Of a stretch of 64,000 nucleotides of DNA, positions 1 to 7,200 are shown piece after piece. The DNA is from an uncultured Sunxiuqinia sp. Its GTDB lineage: Bacteria; Bacteroidota; Bacteroidia; Bacteroidales; Prolixibacteraceae. Every line of letters starts with the position of its first letter. Positions within the stretch are counted from its first letter, which is position 1. The notes below the pieces were generated by a model. The model was not told where the DNA came from. It saw only the letters and a list, made by a program, of their open reading frames with translations, and did no database searches. The stretch is from positions 1 to 64,000 of the forward strand of contig NZ_CANLZV010000002.1 of NCBI RefSeq assembly GCF_947495665.1. The letters run 5' to 3'. A program made the position numbers and the translations under genes.

Positions 1-195
1 TAAATATGAGTACTCAAGTTAAGCCCATTTCCTGCACAATCAAAGCCCAGCCCGCATCGCGGGGTTTAGTTCAACACTTGTATATCCACAGTCTTGTGGA
101 TCTATTCGCTTTAGCTGGAGGTATTTTTGTTGGTTAATAGGCTGATTGTGTGCGGTGGGTGTCCGTTGGTTAATACTGTCATTGGTTTTTTCCTT

Positions 196-345
196 TTTCG
201 ATTTCGCCGATTAAGTTACAAAAATTTACAAAATGTATGTACGAGTAAGCATCTTTTTGTTTTCATTCTAAGTAGTTGATAATCTTTATGGAGCATTTTC
301 TATTTAACACCCCAGGGGGGTACCTCCGAGGTACCCCCCCCCACC
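196..345. repeat. Conserved 150-bp module, copy 1 (AT-rich segment plus C-rich hairpin)
   Basis: This segment is almost the same as 35422-35571. Aligned by eye over about 150 bases I find nine differences and no gaps, and all nine are transitions. It is AT-rich and ends in a perfect 11-bp-stem hairpin (315-339, arm GGGGGGTACCT, loop CCG). In both copies the 21-bp array follows directly on the plus strand. Read on the minus strand, the order is gene stop, array, hairpin, AT-rich segment. Bases 1-195 hold only short hairpins (for example 84-101) and no gene. The function is unknown. Confidence 0.85.
315..339. terminator. Perfect C/G-rich hairpin downstream of the minus-strand operon
   Basis: GGGGGGTACCT pairs with AGGTACCCCCC around a CCG loop. 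There is no T-tract directly after the hairpin on either strand, so it is not a standard intrinsic terminator. It could stop transcription or stabilise the 3' end of the operon ending at 601. An identical hairpin lies at 35541-35565. Confidence 0.5.
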
Positions 346-353
346 TCAAACAT

Positions 354-563
354 GACTCGAGTTACCTCTGAGGTGACTGCAGTCGGTTCTGACCTGACTC
401 GACTTACCTTGGGGGTGACTGCAGTCGGGTTCGAACGGACTCAAGTCATCAAAAAGGTGACTGCAGTCGGTAAAAGGGTCGGCGAAGTCAGCGCTGAGCA
501 AACTCGAGTCGGCAAAAACAGAACTCGGGTTGGTTCCGGACAAACTCCAGTCGGGGATCAACT
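354..563. repeat. Tandem array of ten 21-bp units with palindromic cores (copy 1)
   Basis: Ten units start at 354, 375, 396, 417, 438, 459, 480, 501, 522 and 543, each exactly 21 bp with no indel. Most units open with a dyad such as GACTGCAGTC or ACTCGAGT followed by CGG, while the rest of the unit varies. Because 21 bp is seven codons, the array stays open in a frame on each strand (heptads such as VTAVGxx on plus and DCSHxxx on minus). I regard those frames as by-products, because the sequence varies without codon-like patterning and no start signal is evident. An array of the same design lies at 35601-35789. Confidence 0.85.
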
Positions 564-600
564 ACGAGCTTCCCACCTGGGCCCATGTTCACCTGTAAGC

Positions 601-1761
601 TCAGAAGCTCCATTTTAAGCGGGCAAAGAGTAATTTACCAATTTCACCAAATTCGGTGCCTTCTTCCCCAAAAAACAATTGCCCGGTGGCCATTAGTTCC
701 AGGTTGTTTTGAAGCGAATAGCTTGCTGTGGGGCCAATGTACCAGGAGCCATCGCTGGGATTCAGGATGCTGGAAAGATCGACGGAAAGCAGGGGCGTAA
801 GCGGATAGGAACACTGCCCGAACAAGGAATAACGAGCCAGCGAAAGGTATTTGGCGGAAAGTTTGTTGTTGAAAAAGGGGTCTAATCCGCCCGCTTTGCC
901 TGTGGTGCCATGGCTATTGTACAGAATGCCGGAGTGAATATAGAGGGAGCCAGGAAAAGTATAGTCGGCCGAAATGGAGGCCACCGTTGCGGTTTCAGAC
1001 CCGGAGTCTTCTTGTCGTGGCTTGAAATGGGTGATCTCTCCGCGAAAACCGGCACCTTTAATATCGCCAGCCCAGCCGGCGCCCAGCATGTAGTCGGTAC
1101 CAACCCATCCGCCGATAAACTGAAAATCGTAATCCCATTGTGAAAATCGGTACAGTCCGGCCAGGGCCATGTCGTTTGCATTTTCTCCCAATTGGTAAAC
1201 CAGTTCAGCCGAAGAGGTCATTCCGGTATAGTATTGAATGCGCAAGGCATCGGTTCCGGGGCGCTCTTCGTAGTCGAAATCGAAATAGGAAAAGGAGTTG
1301 AAAACGTCGTTTGGATTCCACACCAGGTTGACACCCCAGTTGATTCGCTGGCGTCCCAGCCGGATTTGCCAGTTGCCCGAAACCCAGTCGAGGTAAGCCC
1401 GGTCGAAGAAGCTGTGCATGAACCAGCCTTTTCCTTCGAATGGCACAAAGGATAAATCCAGGTAGCCATTATCCACATCAACCACCGACTGGTAGGCAGG
1501 GTATTGCTTCACGAGGTTTCCAAACAGGATGCGGTTGCGCATTTCCACCACGGCTGTCAGTTGGGTGGACGCGTACCATTTAAAATTCAGTCGGTTGTGA
1601 AAGGTGTTGGCCACCAAGGCATCGGAGCCAATGCCCGGCAGCTCCTGGTCGGGTTTGTAATACATGAACAGCTCCTTGGCATACCCGGTCAGGCTAACCG
1701 CTTGCTGGGCCTCTGCCAGCAAAGGAACAGCCAGGAGCAGGAGCAGGTAAAAACGTTTCAT
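601..1761 (-). CDS. Outer-membrane beta-barrel protein of an envelope ABC transporter operon
   Basis: This is a 386-residue protein with a clear signal peptide (about residues 1-18, cleavage after AEA). The rest consists of alternating short strands rich in aromatic and glycine residues, and it ends in WSF. That terminal aromatic residue is typical of outer-membrane barrels. I do not recognise a named family, though the architecture is like DUF1302-type or alginate-export-like barrels. Its ATG overlaps the stop of the upstream CAP-domain gene by four bases (ATGA), so the two are probably translationally coupled. Being last in an operon with a LolA-like periplasmic protein and an FtsX-type ABC transporter, it may be the outer-membrane acceptor or exit of that system; this is inference from context. 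Confidence 0.75.
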   Translation of the reverse strand: MKRFYLLLLLAVPLLAEAQQAVSLTGYAKELFMYYKPDQELPGIGSDALVANTFHNRLNFKWYASTQLTAVVEMRNRILFGNLVKQYPAYQSVVDVDNGYLDLSFVPFEGKGWFMHSFFDRAYLDWVSGNWQIRLGRQRINWGVNLVWNPNDVFNSFSYFDFDYEERPGTDALRIQYYTGMTSSAELVYQLGENANDMALAGLYRFSQWDYDFQFIGGWVGTDYMLGAGWAGDIKGAGFRGEITHFKPRQEDSGSETATVASISADYTFPGSLYIHSGILYNSHGTTGKAGGLDPFFNNKLSAKYLSLARYSLFGQCSYPLTPLLSVDLSSILNPSDGSWYIGPTASYSLQNNLELMATGQLFFGEEGTEFGEIGKLLFARLKWSF

Positions 1762-2456
1762 CGTCCGGTTGCTGTAAAGCCATCAGTAAATTCAATGGTG
1801 CAAAAATAGTTGTAGGTCGGATGCTTATCTGCTGCCACGCCAACGGTGGTAAAACCGGCATCCAGAATGTTGGCACGGTGTCCGCGGTTAGCCACGCCGT
1901 CGTCAATTAACAGCGAAATGATCGCGTATTGGGCATTGGTGTAGCCGTACACCAGATTTTCGGCCAGTCGCGAAGTGTAGGTGCCAAAGCGTTTGACCCG
2001 AACCTGAGGCGTCCAGCCACTTTTGGTCAGGTGGCCGGTTCCGCCATAAGACTTTTGATCTTTGACCAGCAATTCAGCGGCGGAGGTTAAGCTGCGCGAA
2101 GGTTCCAGTGGCGGAACCGGAGCTGCTGTTTTCAAGGCCTGAATGGCTTCTTCCAGGGCGGCAACTCCCTCGCGGGTTTGCAAAGGCGCCTCGCCGGGGA
2201 AGGTGAGCACCTTGTTGTTGTAGGCCGCTTTTAACGGTTCGAGGTAGTCGGCCGCATAGCGGGCCGGGTTGTTGCGAACCTTGTTCAATTCCAGTACAAT
2301 TGCTTTTTCGTAAGTATCCAGGTAAAAGGCTTGCTCGACGGTATTGATGCTTTCAGGCCACGAGTCATCCTGGGGCGTGTTGGCTGGTTCGTGGTTGTTT
2401 GAGGTGGAGACTAAAACTCCGAAAAGAATGAGCATGAGGTTTAAGATTGCCTGCAT
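1758..2456 (-). CDS. CAP/SCP-domain secreted protein
   Basis: This 232-residue protein has an N-terminal hydrophobic segment (1-18, signal peptide or anchor) followed by a CAP (SCP/PR-1) domain. Visible CAP signatures are an N-terminal helix with LNKVRNNP (about 57-64), GHL at 141-143, AENL at 165-168 and GHRANIL at 192-198. These include the conserved histidines and glutamate of the family. Bacterial CAP proteins are extracytoplasmic and their activity is mostly unknown. The gene begins two bases after the stop of the ABC ATPase gene and overlaps the barrel gene by four bases, so it belongs to the transporter operon. Its presence in such an operon is not usual for LolCDE or MacB systems. Confidence 0.85.
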   Translation of the reverse strand: MQAILNLMLILFGVLVSTSNNHEPANTPQDDSWPESINTVEQAFYLDTYEKAIVLELNKVRNNPARYAADYLEPLKAAYNNKVLTFPGEAPLQTREGVAALEEAIQALKTAAPVPPLEPSRSLTSAAELLVKDQKSYGGTGHLTKSGWTPQVRVKRFGTYTSRLAENLVYGYTNAQYAIISLLIDDGVANRGHRANILDAGFTTVGVAADKHPTYNYFCTIEFTDGFTATGR

Positions 2457-2458
2457 AA

Positions 2459-3148
2459 TTAGCTGTTTTTACGATTGTCATTAATTATTTTTCCATCTTC
2501 AAGGGTAATAACCCGATGGGCTTTGTTGACCACGCGCTGGTCGTGCGTGCTAAAGATAAAGGTTATTTTTTCTTGCCTATTCAGCTCTTCCATGATATTG
2601 AGCAGATTTTCGGTTGATTTTGAATCGAGGTTGGCGGTGGGTTCATCGGCCAGCACAAACCGGGGTTTCGAAGCCAAGGCCCGGGCCACAGCTACCCGCT
2701 GTTGCTGTCCGCCGGAAAGCTTGGCCGGCCGGCTGTTTTCGCGTCCTTTTAGCCCGACAGCTTCCAGCAGTTGCATGGTGCGCTCCTCCCGTTCTTTTTT
2801 GGGCCTTCCTTGCAGGTGCATAACAAACTCCACATTTTCTTTGGCTGTCAGTACCGGAATCAGGTTGTAGGACTGGAAGACAAAACCTATGTTTTTCATT
2901 CTGAAATCAATGAGTTGTGACGATTTGAGCTGGGCCAGTTCGGTTTGATCAATGCGAATGGTTCCTGAACTTGGTTGGTCCAGTCCGCCAAGCATGTTGA
3001 GCAGGGTGGTTTTGCCCGAGCCGGAAGGGCCAACAATGGCGGTAAACTCTCCTTCATCAATGGATAAGTCAATGCCATTGACCGCGTGTACCTCGATTTC
3101 TGAATCTTTGTAGGTTTTAAACAGGTTATTGATGCTTATAATTGTCAT
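2459..3148 (-). CDS. ABC transporter ATP-binding protein, LolD/MacB type
   Basis: This 229-residue nucleotide-binding subunit has Walker A GPSGSGKT (40-47), a Q-loop glutamine near 92, signature LSGGQ (144-148), Walker B FVLADEP (164-170) and the H-loop histidine at about 202. The sequence around the signature motif is typical of the LolD/MacB/FtsE class, which drives FtsX-fold permeases by mechanotransmission rather than by forming a pore. Two such permeases are encoded just upstream in the operon. The substrate cannot be read from this subunit. Confidence 0.95.
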   Translation of the reverse strand: MTIISINNLFKTYKDSEIEVHAVNGIDLSIDEGEFTAIVGPSGSGKTTLLNMLGGLDQPSSGTIRIDQTELAQLKSSQLIDFRMKNIGFVFQSYNLIPVLTAKENVEFVMHLQGRPKKEREERTMQLLEAVGLKGRENSRPAKLSGGQQQRVAVARALASKPRFVLADEPTANLDSKSTENLLNIMEELNRQEKITFIFSTHDQRVVNKAHRVITLEDGKIINDNRKNS

Positions 3149-3179
3149 CGTTGGATGGTTTTAAAAGTTGGTTCTTGAA

Positions 3180-4397
3180 TTATTCTGTTCTGATGGCTTC
3201 GGCCGGATTGTATTTCAGTGCTTTGCGGGCCGGGTACACCGAGGCAATAATTCCGGTGAGAATGACCAGCAGGATAATGACCAGCACCATTTGAGTTTCA
3301 ACCACCGGGTAAATGATGGCCGAATAGCCAAAATCTTCCAGCCCCTGTGCCCAGTTCGACAGGTTGATGCCTTTTTCCTGAAGGGCAAAAGAAGCTCCCA
3401 GCCCCAGGACGATTCCAATGAGGCCACCGGTAAGCGTGAGCAGGGTGGTTTCAAGCATAAGCATCAGGAACACCCGAAGCCGGCCCATGCCGATAGCCAT
3501 GAGCATGCCAAGCTCTTTCACGCGTTCCATCACCACCATCAACATGGTATTAATAATGCCGAATCCCAGGGAAAGCAGGATGATGATGACAAAGATGTAG
3601 GTGTATAAATTGCCAATTTCATTGAGGTAGCCGAGTTCAGGGGTGAGCTCTTTCCAGTTCATGACTTCCAATTCAGGGTATTTGGCTCGAAGCTCTTGGG
3701 TGACGGACTCCAGCTTTTTCTGATCGTTAAGGTGAACAATGATTTCGTGCGCCACTCCTTCGGGAAGCATGCCTAAGCGGGCCAGATCGTTGTACCGGAC
3801 AAAGACATTGGCCTCTTCAAACATGCTGTTGGTCAAATCAAAAATACCACATACCCGGAACGCTCCGCCGGTAATGTTTCCATCGGCATCCTGAAGTGTG
3901 ATAACCACTTTGGATTTTAACTTGATTTTGAGTTTTTCGGCCAGTTTTTTTCCGATGATGATTGGGTTTCGGCTGATGCTTTCAAAATAGTCCCCTTCAG
4001 TAACAAACTGGCTTAATTTAGTCACCTGCTTCTCTTTTTCAGGAATGATGCCCATAATTTTAACGCCGGTGCCGGTTTCGGCCGAAGCAATCATGGATTG
4101 AATGGTTACCCGCGGACTGACTCCATCAACTTCAGGGAGCGCTGAAAGCTGGTCAGCCAGCTGAACTCCCTGCCGGATGAATTGGTTGATCTCATAATTT
4201 TCGCGATAGGTCGGCTCATGCAGCTGGATGTGTGAGGTTTCTGTCTCCACGCCGGCTTCCAGCCGCTGGTTCATCCAGCCTTTTGTGAAGGTAGCACTAA
4301 ACACGCCGGCAAACATGCCAATTGAAATGGCCGTGATGATAATGCCTGACCGAACCGGGTTTCGCCAAATATTTCGCCATGCAACAGAAGTAATCAT
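3180..4397 (-). CDS. FtsX-fold ABC transporter permease (LolC/E or MacB type)
   Basis: This is a 405-residue permease. One transmembrane helix lies near 17-37, followed by a large periplasmic domain (about 40-265). Three more helices follow at about 268-290, 318-342 and 368-392, which is the 1+3 topology of FtsX/MacB/LolE permeases. The C-terminal part carries the family-typical segment VYPARKALKYNPAEAIRTE, the coupling-helix end that many MacB-like proteins share. It lies 31 bases from the ATPase gene and 11 bases from the second permease gene, and probably forms a heterodimer with the latter. Confidence 0.92.
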   Translation of the reverse strand: MITSVAWRNIWRNPVRSGIIITAISIGMFAGVFSATFTKGWMNQRLEAGVETETSHIQLHEPTYRENYEINQFIRQGVQLADQLSALPEVDGVSPRVTIQSMIASAETGTGVKIMGIIPEKEKQVTKLSQFVTEGDYFESISRNPIIIGKKLAEKLKIKLKSKVVITLQDADGNITGGAFRVCGIFDLTNSMFEEANVFVRYNDLARLGMLPEGVAHEIIVHLNDQKKLESVTQELRAKYPELEVMNWKELTPELGYLNEIGNLYTYIFVIIILLSLGFGIINTMLMVVMERVKELGMLMAIGMGRLRVFLMLMLETTLLTLTGGLIGIVLGLGASFALQEKGINLSNWAQGLEDFGYSAIIYPVVETQMVLVIILLVILTGIIASVYPARKALKYNPAEAIRTE

Positions 4398-4408
4398 ATC
4401 GGGTGGGT

Positions 4409-5629
4409 TTAAGCGTGTAGTGCGTTAATTAATTTCATTCGGTTGGCCGAAAAAATGGGGTAGAAGGCAATGAGCAGCGTGATCAGGAATACGGTGAGTG
4501 CCTGGTGCCAGAACACCGAAGGGGCCAGGGAAAAGAACATATACGGTTCAAAGCCGTAGTCTTCCATCAGTTGGGCTGCTTGTCCGGTTAGAGGAATGGG
4601 GTTTTGCGCCTGGAAACTGAGTAGCGGAATGCTGACCAGTAAGCCTGACAGGGCGCCAATCATGCCGATAAAAACCGTTTCGTAGAAAAGGATGGTGGCC
4701 AGTTTATAGCGTTGCATGCCAATGGCAACCATCACGCCAAACTCCCGTCTGCGTTCAGCAATCATCATCATAATGGTGCCCAGAATGCCAAAGCCTATGA
4801 CAATGTAAAGCACTGCTTTCATGATGATGCCACCTGCCCGGTCGCTTTCAATTTGTTGCACCATTTCGGGCGACATCTCCTGCCAGCTCATAATGGAATA
4901 AGGTGAGGTGAGATCGGCCCGTAGTTTCTTCAGGCTCCGCTGAAGCAGGTCGTTGTCCTTGATGTTAACCACCAGGGAGCTTAGTCGGTTGGGTGCCGAA
5001 AAGAAATCCTGACAAACGGGAAGTGTCATGTAAACAATCATTTTATTCAGCTCTGGTGAGGCATGTTTGATGATGCCGCGAATGGGGTATTTCCCGGCGG
5101 CACTGATGCCGTGGTACCCTTGACTGATAAGTACCAGCGTGTCGTTCACACCCAGACGGAGATAGTTTGCCAGCCCTTCGCCAATCAGCAGTCCCTGGTC
5201 TTTTTCATCCAGGTAGGTGCCTGAGCGAACATTGCTTTTTAGCGAGGTCAGGCGGTTTTCCGGTTCCGGTTCAATTCCTAAAACCAAAACGCCCTTGGTT
5301 AGTTCGCGCGAGGAAGCCAGTGCGAAGGATTCCAGCCTCGGAATAAGAAAGTCCACTTCGTTGTGGGCTAAGATTTTTTGCCGGAGGGAGTCGTTGTCTT
5401 CAAAAGTGTCGTTGATGCTTTTGCTTTCCCAGTAGTTTTCGTGGTGTACCTGCATGGACCCCGAGTAATACTTTACGACCATGTCAACCATTTTTTCGTA
5501 CGAACCTTCCTGCATGCTGGTCATGTAGGCCGAAAGCAGTACGCCAAAAAAGATGGAGGCCACGGTAATCAGGGTTCGCCGTTTGTTGCGCCAAAGGTTG
5601 CGCCATGCTATTTTTAGGTTAGTGGACAT
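4409..5629 (-). CDS. FtsX-fold ABC transporter permease (partner)
   Basis: This 406-residue protein has the same 1+3 helix topology as its neighbour, with helix 1 near 20-38, a periplasmic domain to about 275 and three C-terminal helices. The N-terminal stretch AWRNLWRNKRRT matches the AWRNIWRNPVRS of the neighbouring permease, so the two are paralogues and a heterodimer like LolC-LolE is likely. Upstream there is a short 9-bp repeat tract and the inserted four-helix-bundle gene, which separate this gene from the LolA-like gene that was probably its original neighbour. Confidence 0.92.
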   Translation of the reverse strand: MSTNLKIAWRNLWRNKRRTLITVASIFFGVLLSAYMTSMQEGSYEKMVDMVVKYYSGSMQVHHENYWESKSINDTFEDNDSLRQKILAHNEVDFLIPRLESFALASSRELTKGVLVLGIEPEPENRLTSLKSNVRSGTYLDEKDQGLLIGEGLANYLRLGVNDTLVLISQGYHGISAAGKYPIRGIIKHASPELNKMIVYMTLPVCQDFFSAPNRLSSLVVNIKDNDLLQRSLKKLRADLTSPYSIMSWQEMSPEMVQQIESDRAGGIIMKAVLYIVIGFGILGTIMMMIAERRREFGVMVAIGMQRYKLATILFYETVFIGMIGALSGLLVSIPLLSFQAQNPIPLTGQAAQLMEDYGFEPYMFFSLAPSVFWHQALTVFLITLLIAFYPIFSANRMKLINALHA

Positions 5630-5637
5630 AAGTTACG

Positions 5638-5680
5638 GATTGAAGGATTGAAGGATTGGAGGATTGAAGGATTGATGGGT
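5638..5680 (+). repeat. 9-bp tandem repeat (GATTGAAGG) at the left end of the four-helix-bundle cassette
   Basis: Five imperfect 9-bp units lie between the permease start and the four-helix-bundle gene. The last 13 bases (5666-5678, GAAGGATTGATGG) recur perfectly inverted at 6108-6120 on the other side of that gene. Confidence 0.8.
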
Positions 5681-5692
5681 TGGTTTCATCGT

Positions 5693-6091
5693 TTATTGGT
5701 TTGAATTTTTTCGGGCTTTTGCCATGATCTTTAGCAGTTCAAGACTTTCGTTATGCAGGGCCTTTGTTTGCTTGTTGTTGCTCAATTCTGAAAGAATCAA
5801 AAGATCAAGCCACATTTCCGTTTCATCGGCTTCCTCTACGACAATGCACAGTTTACTGTAGAATTCATTTTTTGAACGGGCTCTGCAGGCTGCTCGGTAG
5901 TTGGCGTAAATTGAACTTCCTGATCGGATTAACTGATCTTTGATAATTTTCGTCTCTTGAGAATATGGGATTTGCGTTGTTAATTCCAGAAGATTGAGGA
6001 CGAATGTTCTCAACCGCTCTTTCATCTCCATTCGATATTCTATTTGCTCTGAGGTTGCCATTCCTAGTTGTTTTTTGTTCGAACGTTCCAT
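5693..6091 (-). CDS. Four-helix-bundle protein of the S23/IVS family
   Basis: About 132 residues from the ATG at 6091. The frame stays open back to a TTG at 6130, but those extra codons come from the flanking repeat, so I prefer MERSNKK; an ATG at 6061 is also possible. The body is almost entirely helical. It has the family pattern of a helix ending near IPYSQETKIIKDQLIRSGSS, then NYRAACRARSKNEF (the conserved surface) and a helix around EEADETEMWLDLL. This family was first seen in intervening sequences of 23S rRNA genes and is related in fold to the Avd protein of diversity-generating retroelements; its role is unknown. It sits alone inside an envelope operon with inverted repeats on both sides, which suggests insertion. 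Confidence 0.88.
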   Translation of the reverse strand: MERSNKKQLGMATSEQIEYRMEMKERLRTFVLNLLELTTQIPYSQETKIIKDQLIRSGSSIYANYRAACRARSKNEFYSKLCIVVEEADETEMWLDLLILSELSNNKQTKALHNESLELLKIMAKARKNSNQ

Positions 6092-6107
6092 CTCTGCACC
6101 CTTCTGT

Positions 6108-6130
6108 CCATCAATCCTTCCATCCCTCAA
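6108..6130 (-). repeat. Inverted repeat at the right end of the four-helix-bundle cassette
   Basis: Read on the minus strand, this segment contains GAAGGATTGATGG, a perfect 13-bp inverted match to 5666-5678. It overlaps the stop codon (TGA, 6127-6129) of the upstream LolA-like gene, so the repeat itself supplies the stop. Confidence 0.75.
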
Positions 6131-6879
6131 TTTCTTATTCTTTTCATATTCTGAATGGAGAAAAAAGATGCCTTCAAATCAACATCAAAATCGATCTGGT
6201 CAAAGGTCATGATGGTTTTGTGTCCTTCTTTTTCGGCCGGAATCATTTCCAGATGCGTTGGAATAATCCGGTCATCCATTTGCCTGATATCACTTAAAAT
6301 TTCGGTGTTGACCAAAAAATTATCTTCGTCGTAAAATTCGGCTTTCAACCACAGCAGCTCTTCCTGGCTGACCCACATGTAAATTTTGCCCCACACAACG
6401 GCTGCTTCTTCATGTGGAATCAGTTCTATTTTATAGCATGCATAGCCTTCAAGGTTTTCTTCGCCTATCAGCTGGTGTTTATAATCTTTCACCAGCGATG
6501 ATTCCTTCACCAAATCGTCGTTGGTAAAGTCGGAACCCATCCAGGATTGCATCATCATTGATGGCGGTATTTTAATCATCCGGTCAATGCTGGGAACCCA
6601 GTTCCACATTTCGTTTTCACGTTTCAAAAAAACCTGTCCTTTTTCTTTGGCAGGCGCTGTAATCAAAATCAAAGAATAGTCGGAGCCCAACGTCCAGTTT
6701 TTCATCGAAATGGTTCGTTCCCACGCCGGGCGTTGAATGGTCATGGTAAACTCGCCAATGCTGGAGTTGCCGCGTAGTTTTTGGTCGGCTTTGCGAACGA
6801 TCTCTTTGATATCGACCGATTGGGCAGTGGTTGACAGGGTCAGGATAAACAGGACGAAGTAGGTTGTTAATTTTTTCAT
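6127..6879 (-). CDS. LolA-like outer-membrane lipoprotein-sorting protein
   Basis: About 250 residues from MKKLTTYF; the frame runs 14 codons further upstream, but the signal peptide (1-20, ending TTAQS) fixes this start. After the signal comes an alpha-beta LolA/VioE-type half-barrel with the usual pattern: an early helix KADQKLRGNSSIG, strands around ERTISMKNW, WNWVPSIDRMIKIPP near 110 and SWMGSDFTNDDLV near 125. These segments are characteristic of the COG2834-like group, which is often encoded beside MacB/LolCDE-type or RND-type transporters. It is probably the periplasmic chaperone or carrier of the downstream permeases. The stop codon lies inside the flanking repeat of the four-helix-bundle cassette. 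Confidence 0.88.
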   Translation of the reverse strand: MKKLTTYFVLFILTLSTTAQSVDIKEIVRKADQKLRGNSSIGEFTMTIQRPAWERTISMKNWTLGSDYSLILITAPAKEKGQVFLKRENEMWNWVPSIDRMIKIPPSMMMQSWMGSDFTNDDLVKESSLVKDYKHQLIGEENLEGYACYKIELIPHEEAAVVWGKIYMWVSQEELLWLKAEFYDEDNFLVNTEILSDIRQMDDRIIPTHLEMIPAEKEGHKTIMTFDQIDFDVDLKASFFSIQNMKRIRN

Positions 6880-7200
6880 GAAAGCATTTTTAGTGAATGG
6901 TTTCGTTGACCGGTCAGGCAAACAAGTTTTGCAATTTATCCATTCGCTTGCTTGATTCGGTTTTTGGTTATAACCATTGTGTTAAGTTAAAACAGTGTGG
7001 CTTATTTTGCAACTTAATGGCCATGAAATTGCCTGCGGTATTGGGTAATTGGTTATAAGCGGCTTAATGAACCGCCTGATTTTTTTTGCAGGATAACTCT
7101 TTCCATGAAAAATAAGGAATTTGTGCAATCGAATTCGCATTTTACTTATTTCAATTATCTTTACAGGAACTACCAAATAAAATTAATTAAACACAACGTG
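6880..7200. other. Divergent intergenic region
   Basis: This 321-base spacer lies between the minus-strand envelope operon and the plus-strand oxidoreductase, so both promoters should lie here. A small hairpin followed by eight T residues (7059-7087) is visible, but its stem is only four pairs. TATCTTTA at 7156-7163 is a near match to the -7 box for the plus-strand gene. I see no gene. Confidence 0.5.

Noticed and set aside
1-195. Start of the window as a gene end or a tRNA
   Set aside because: Only short hairpins (for example 84-101) and no cloverleaf or coding frame could be seen.
352-618. 88-codon open frame on the plus strand (and a minus-strand frame at 346-561) with seven-residue repeats
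   Set aside because: The repeats come from the 21-bp DNA period; both strands are open at once, there is no start context, and the second array breaks the plus-strand frame with a stop.
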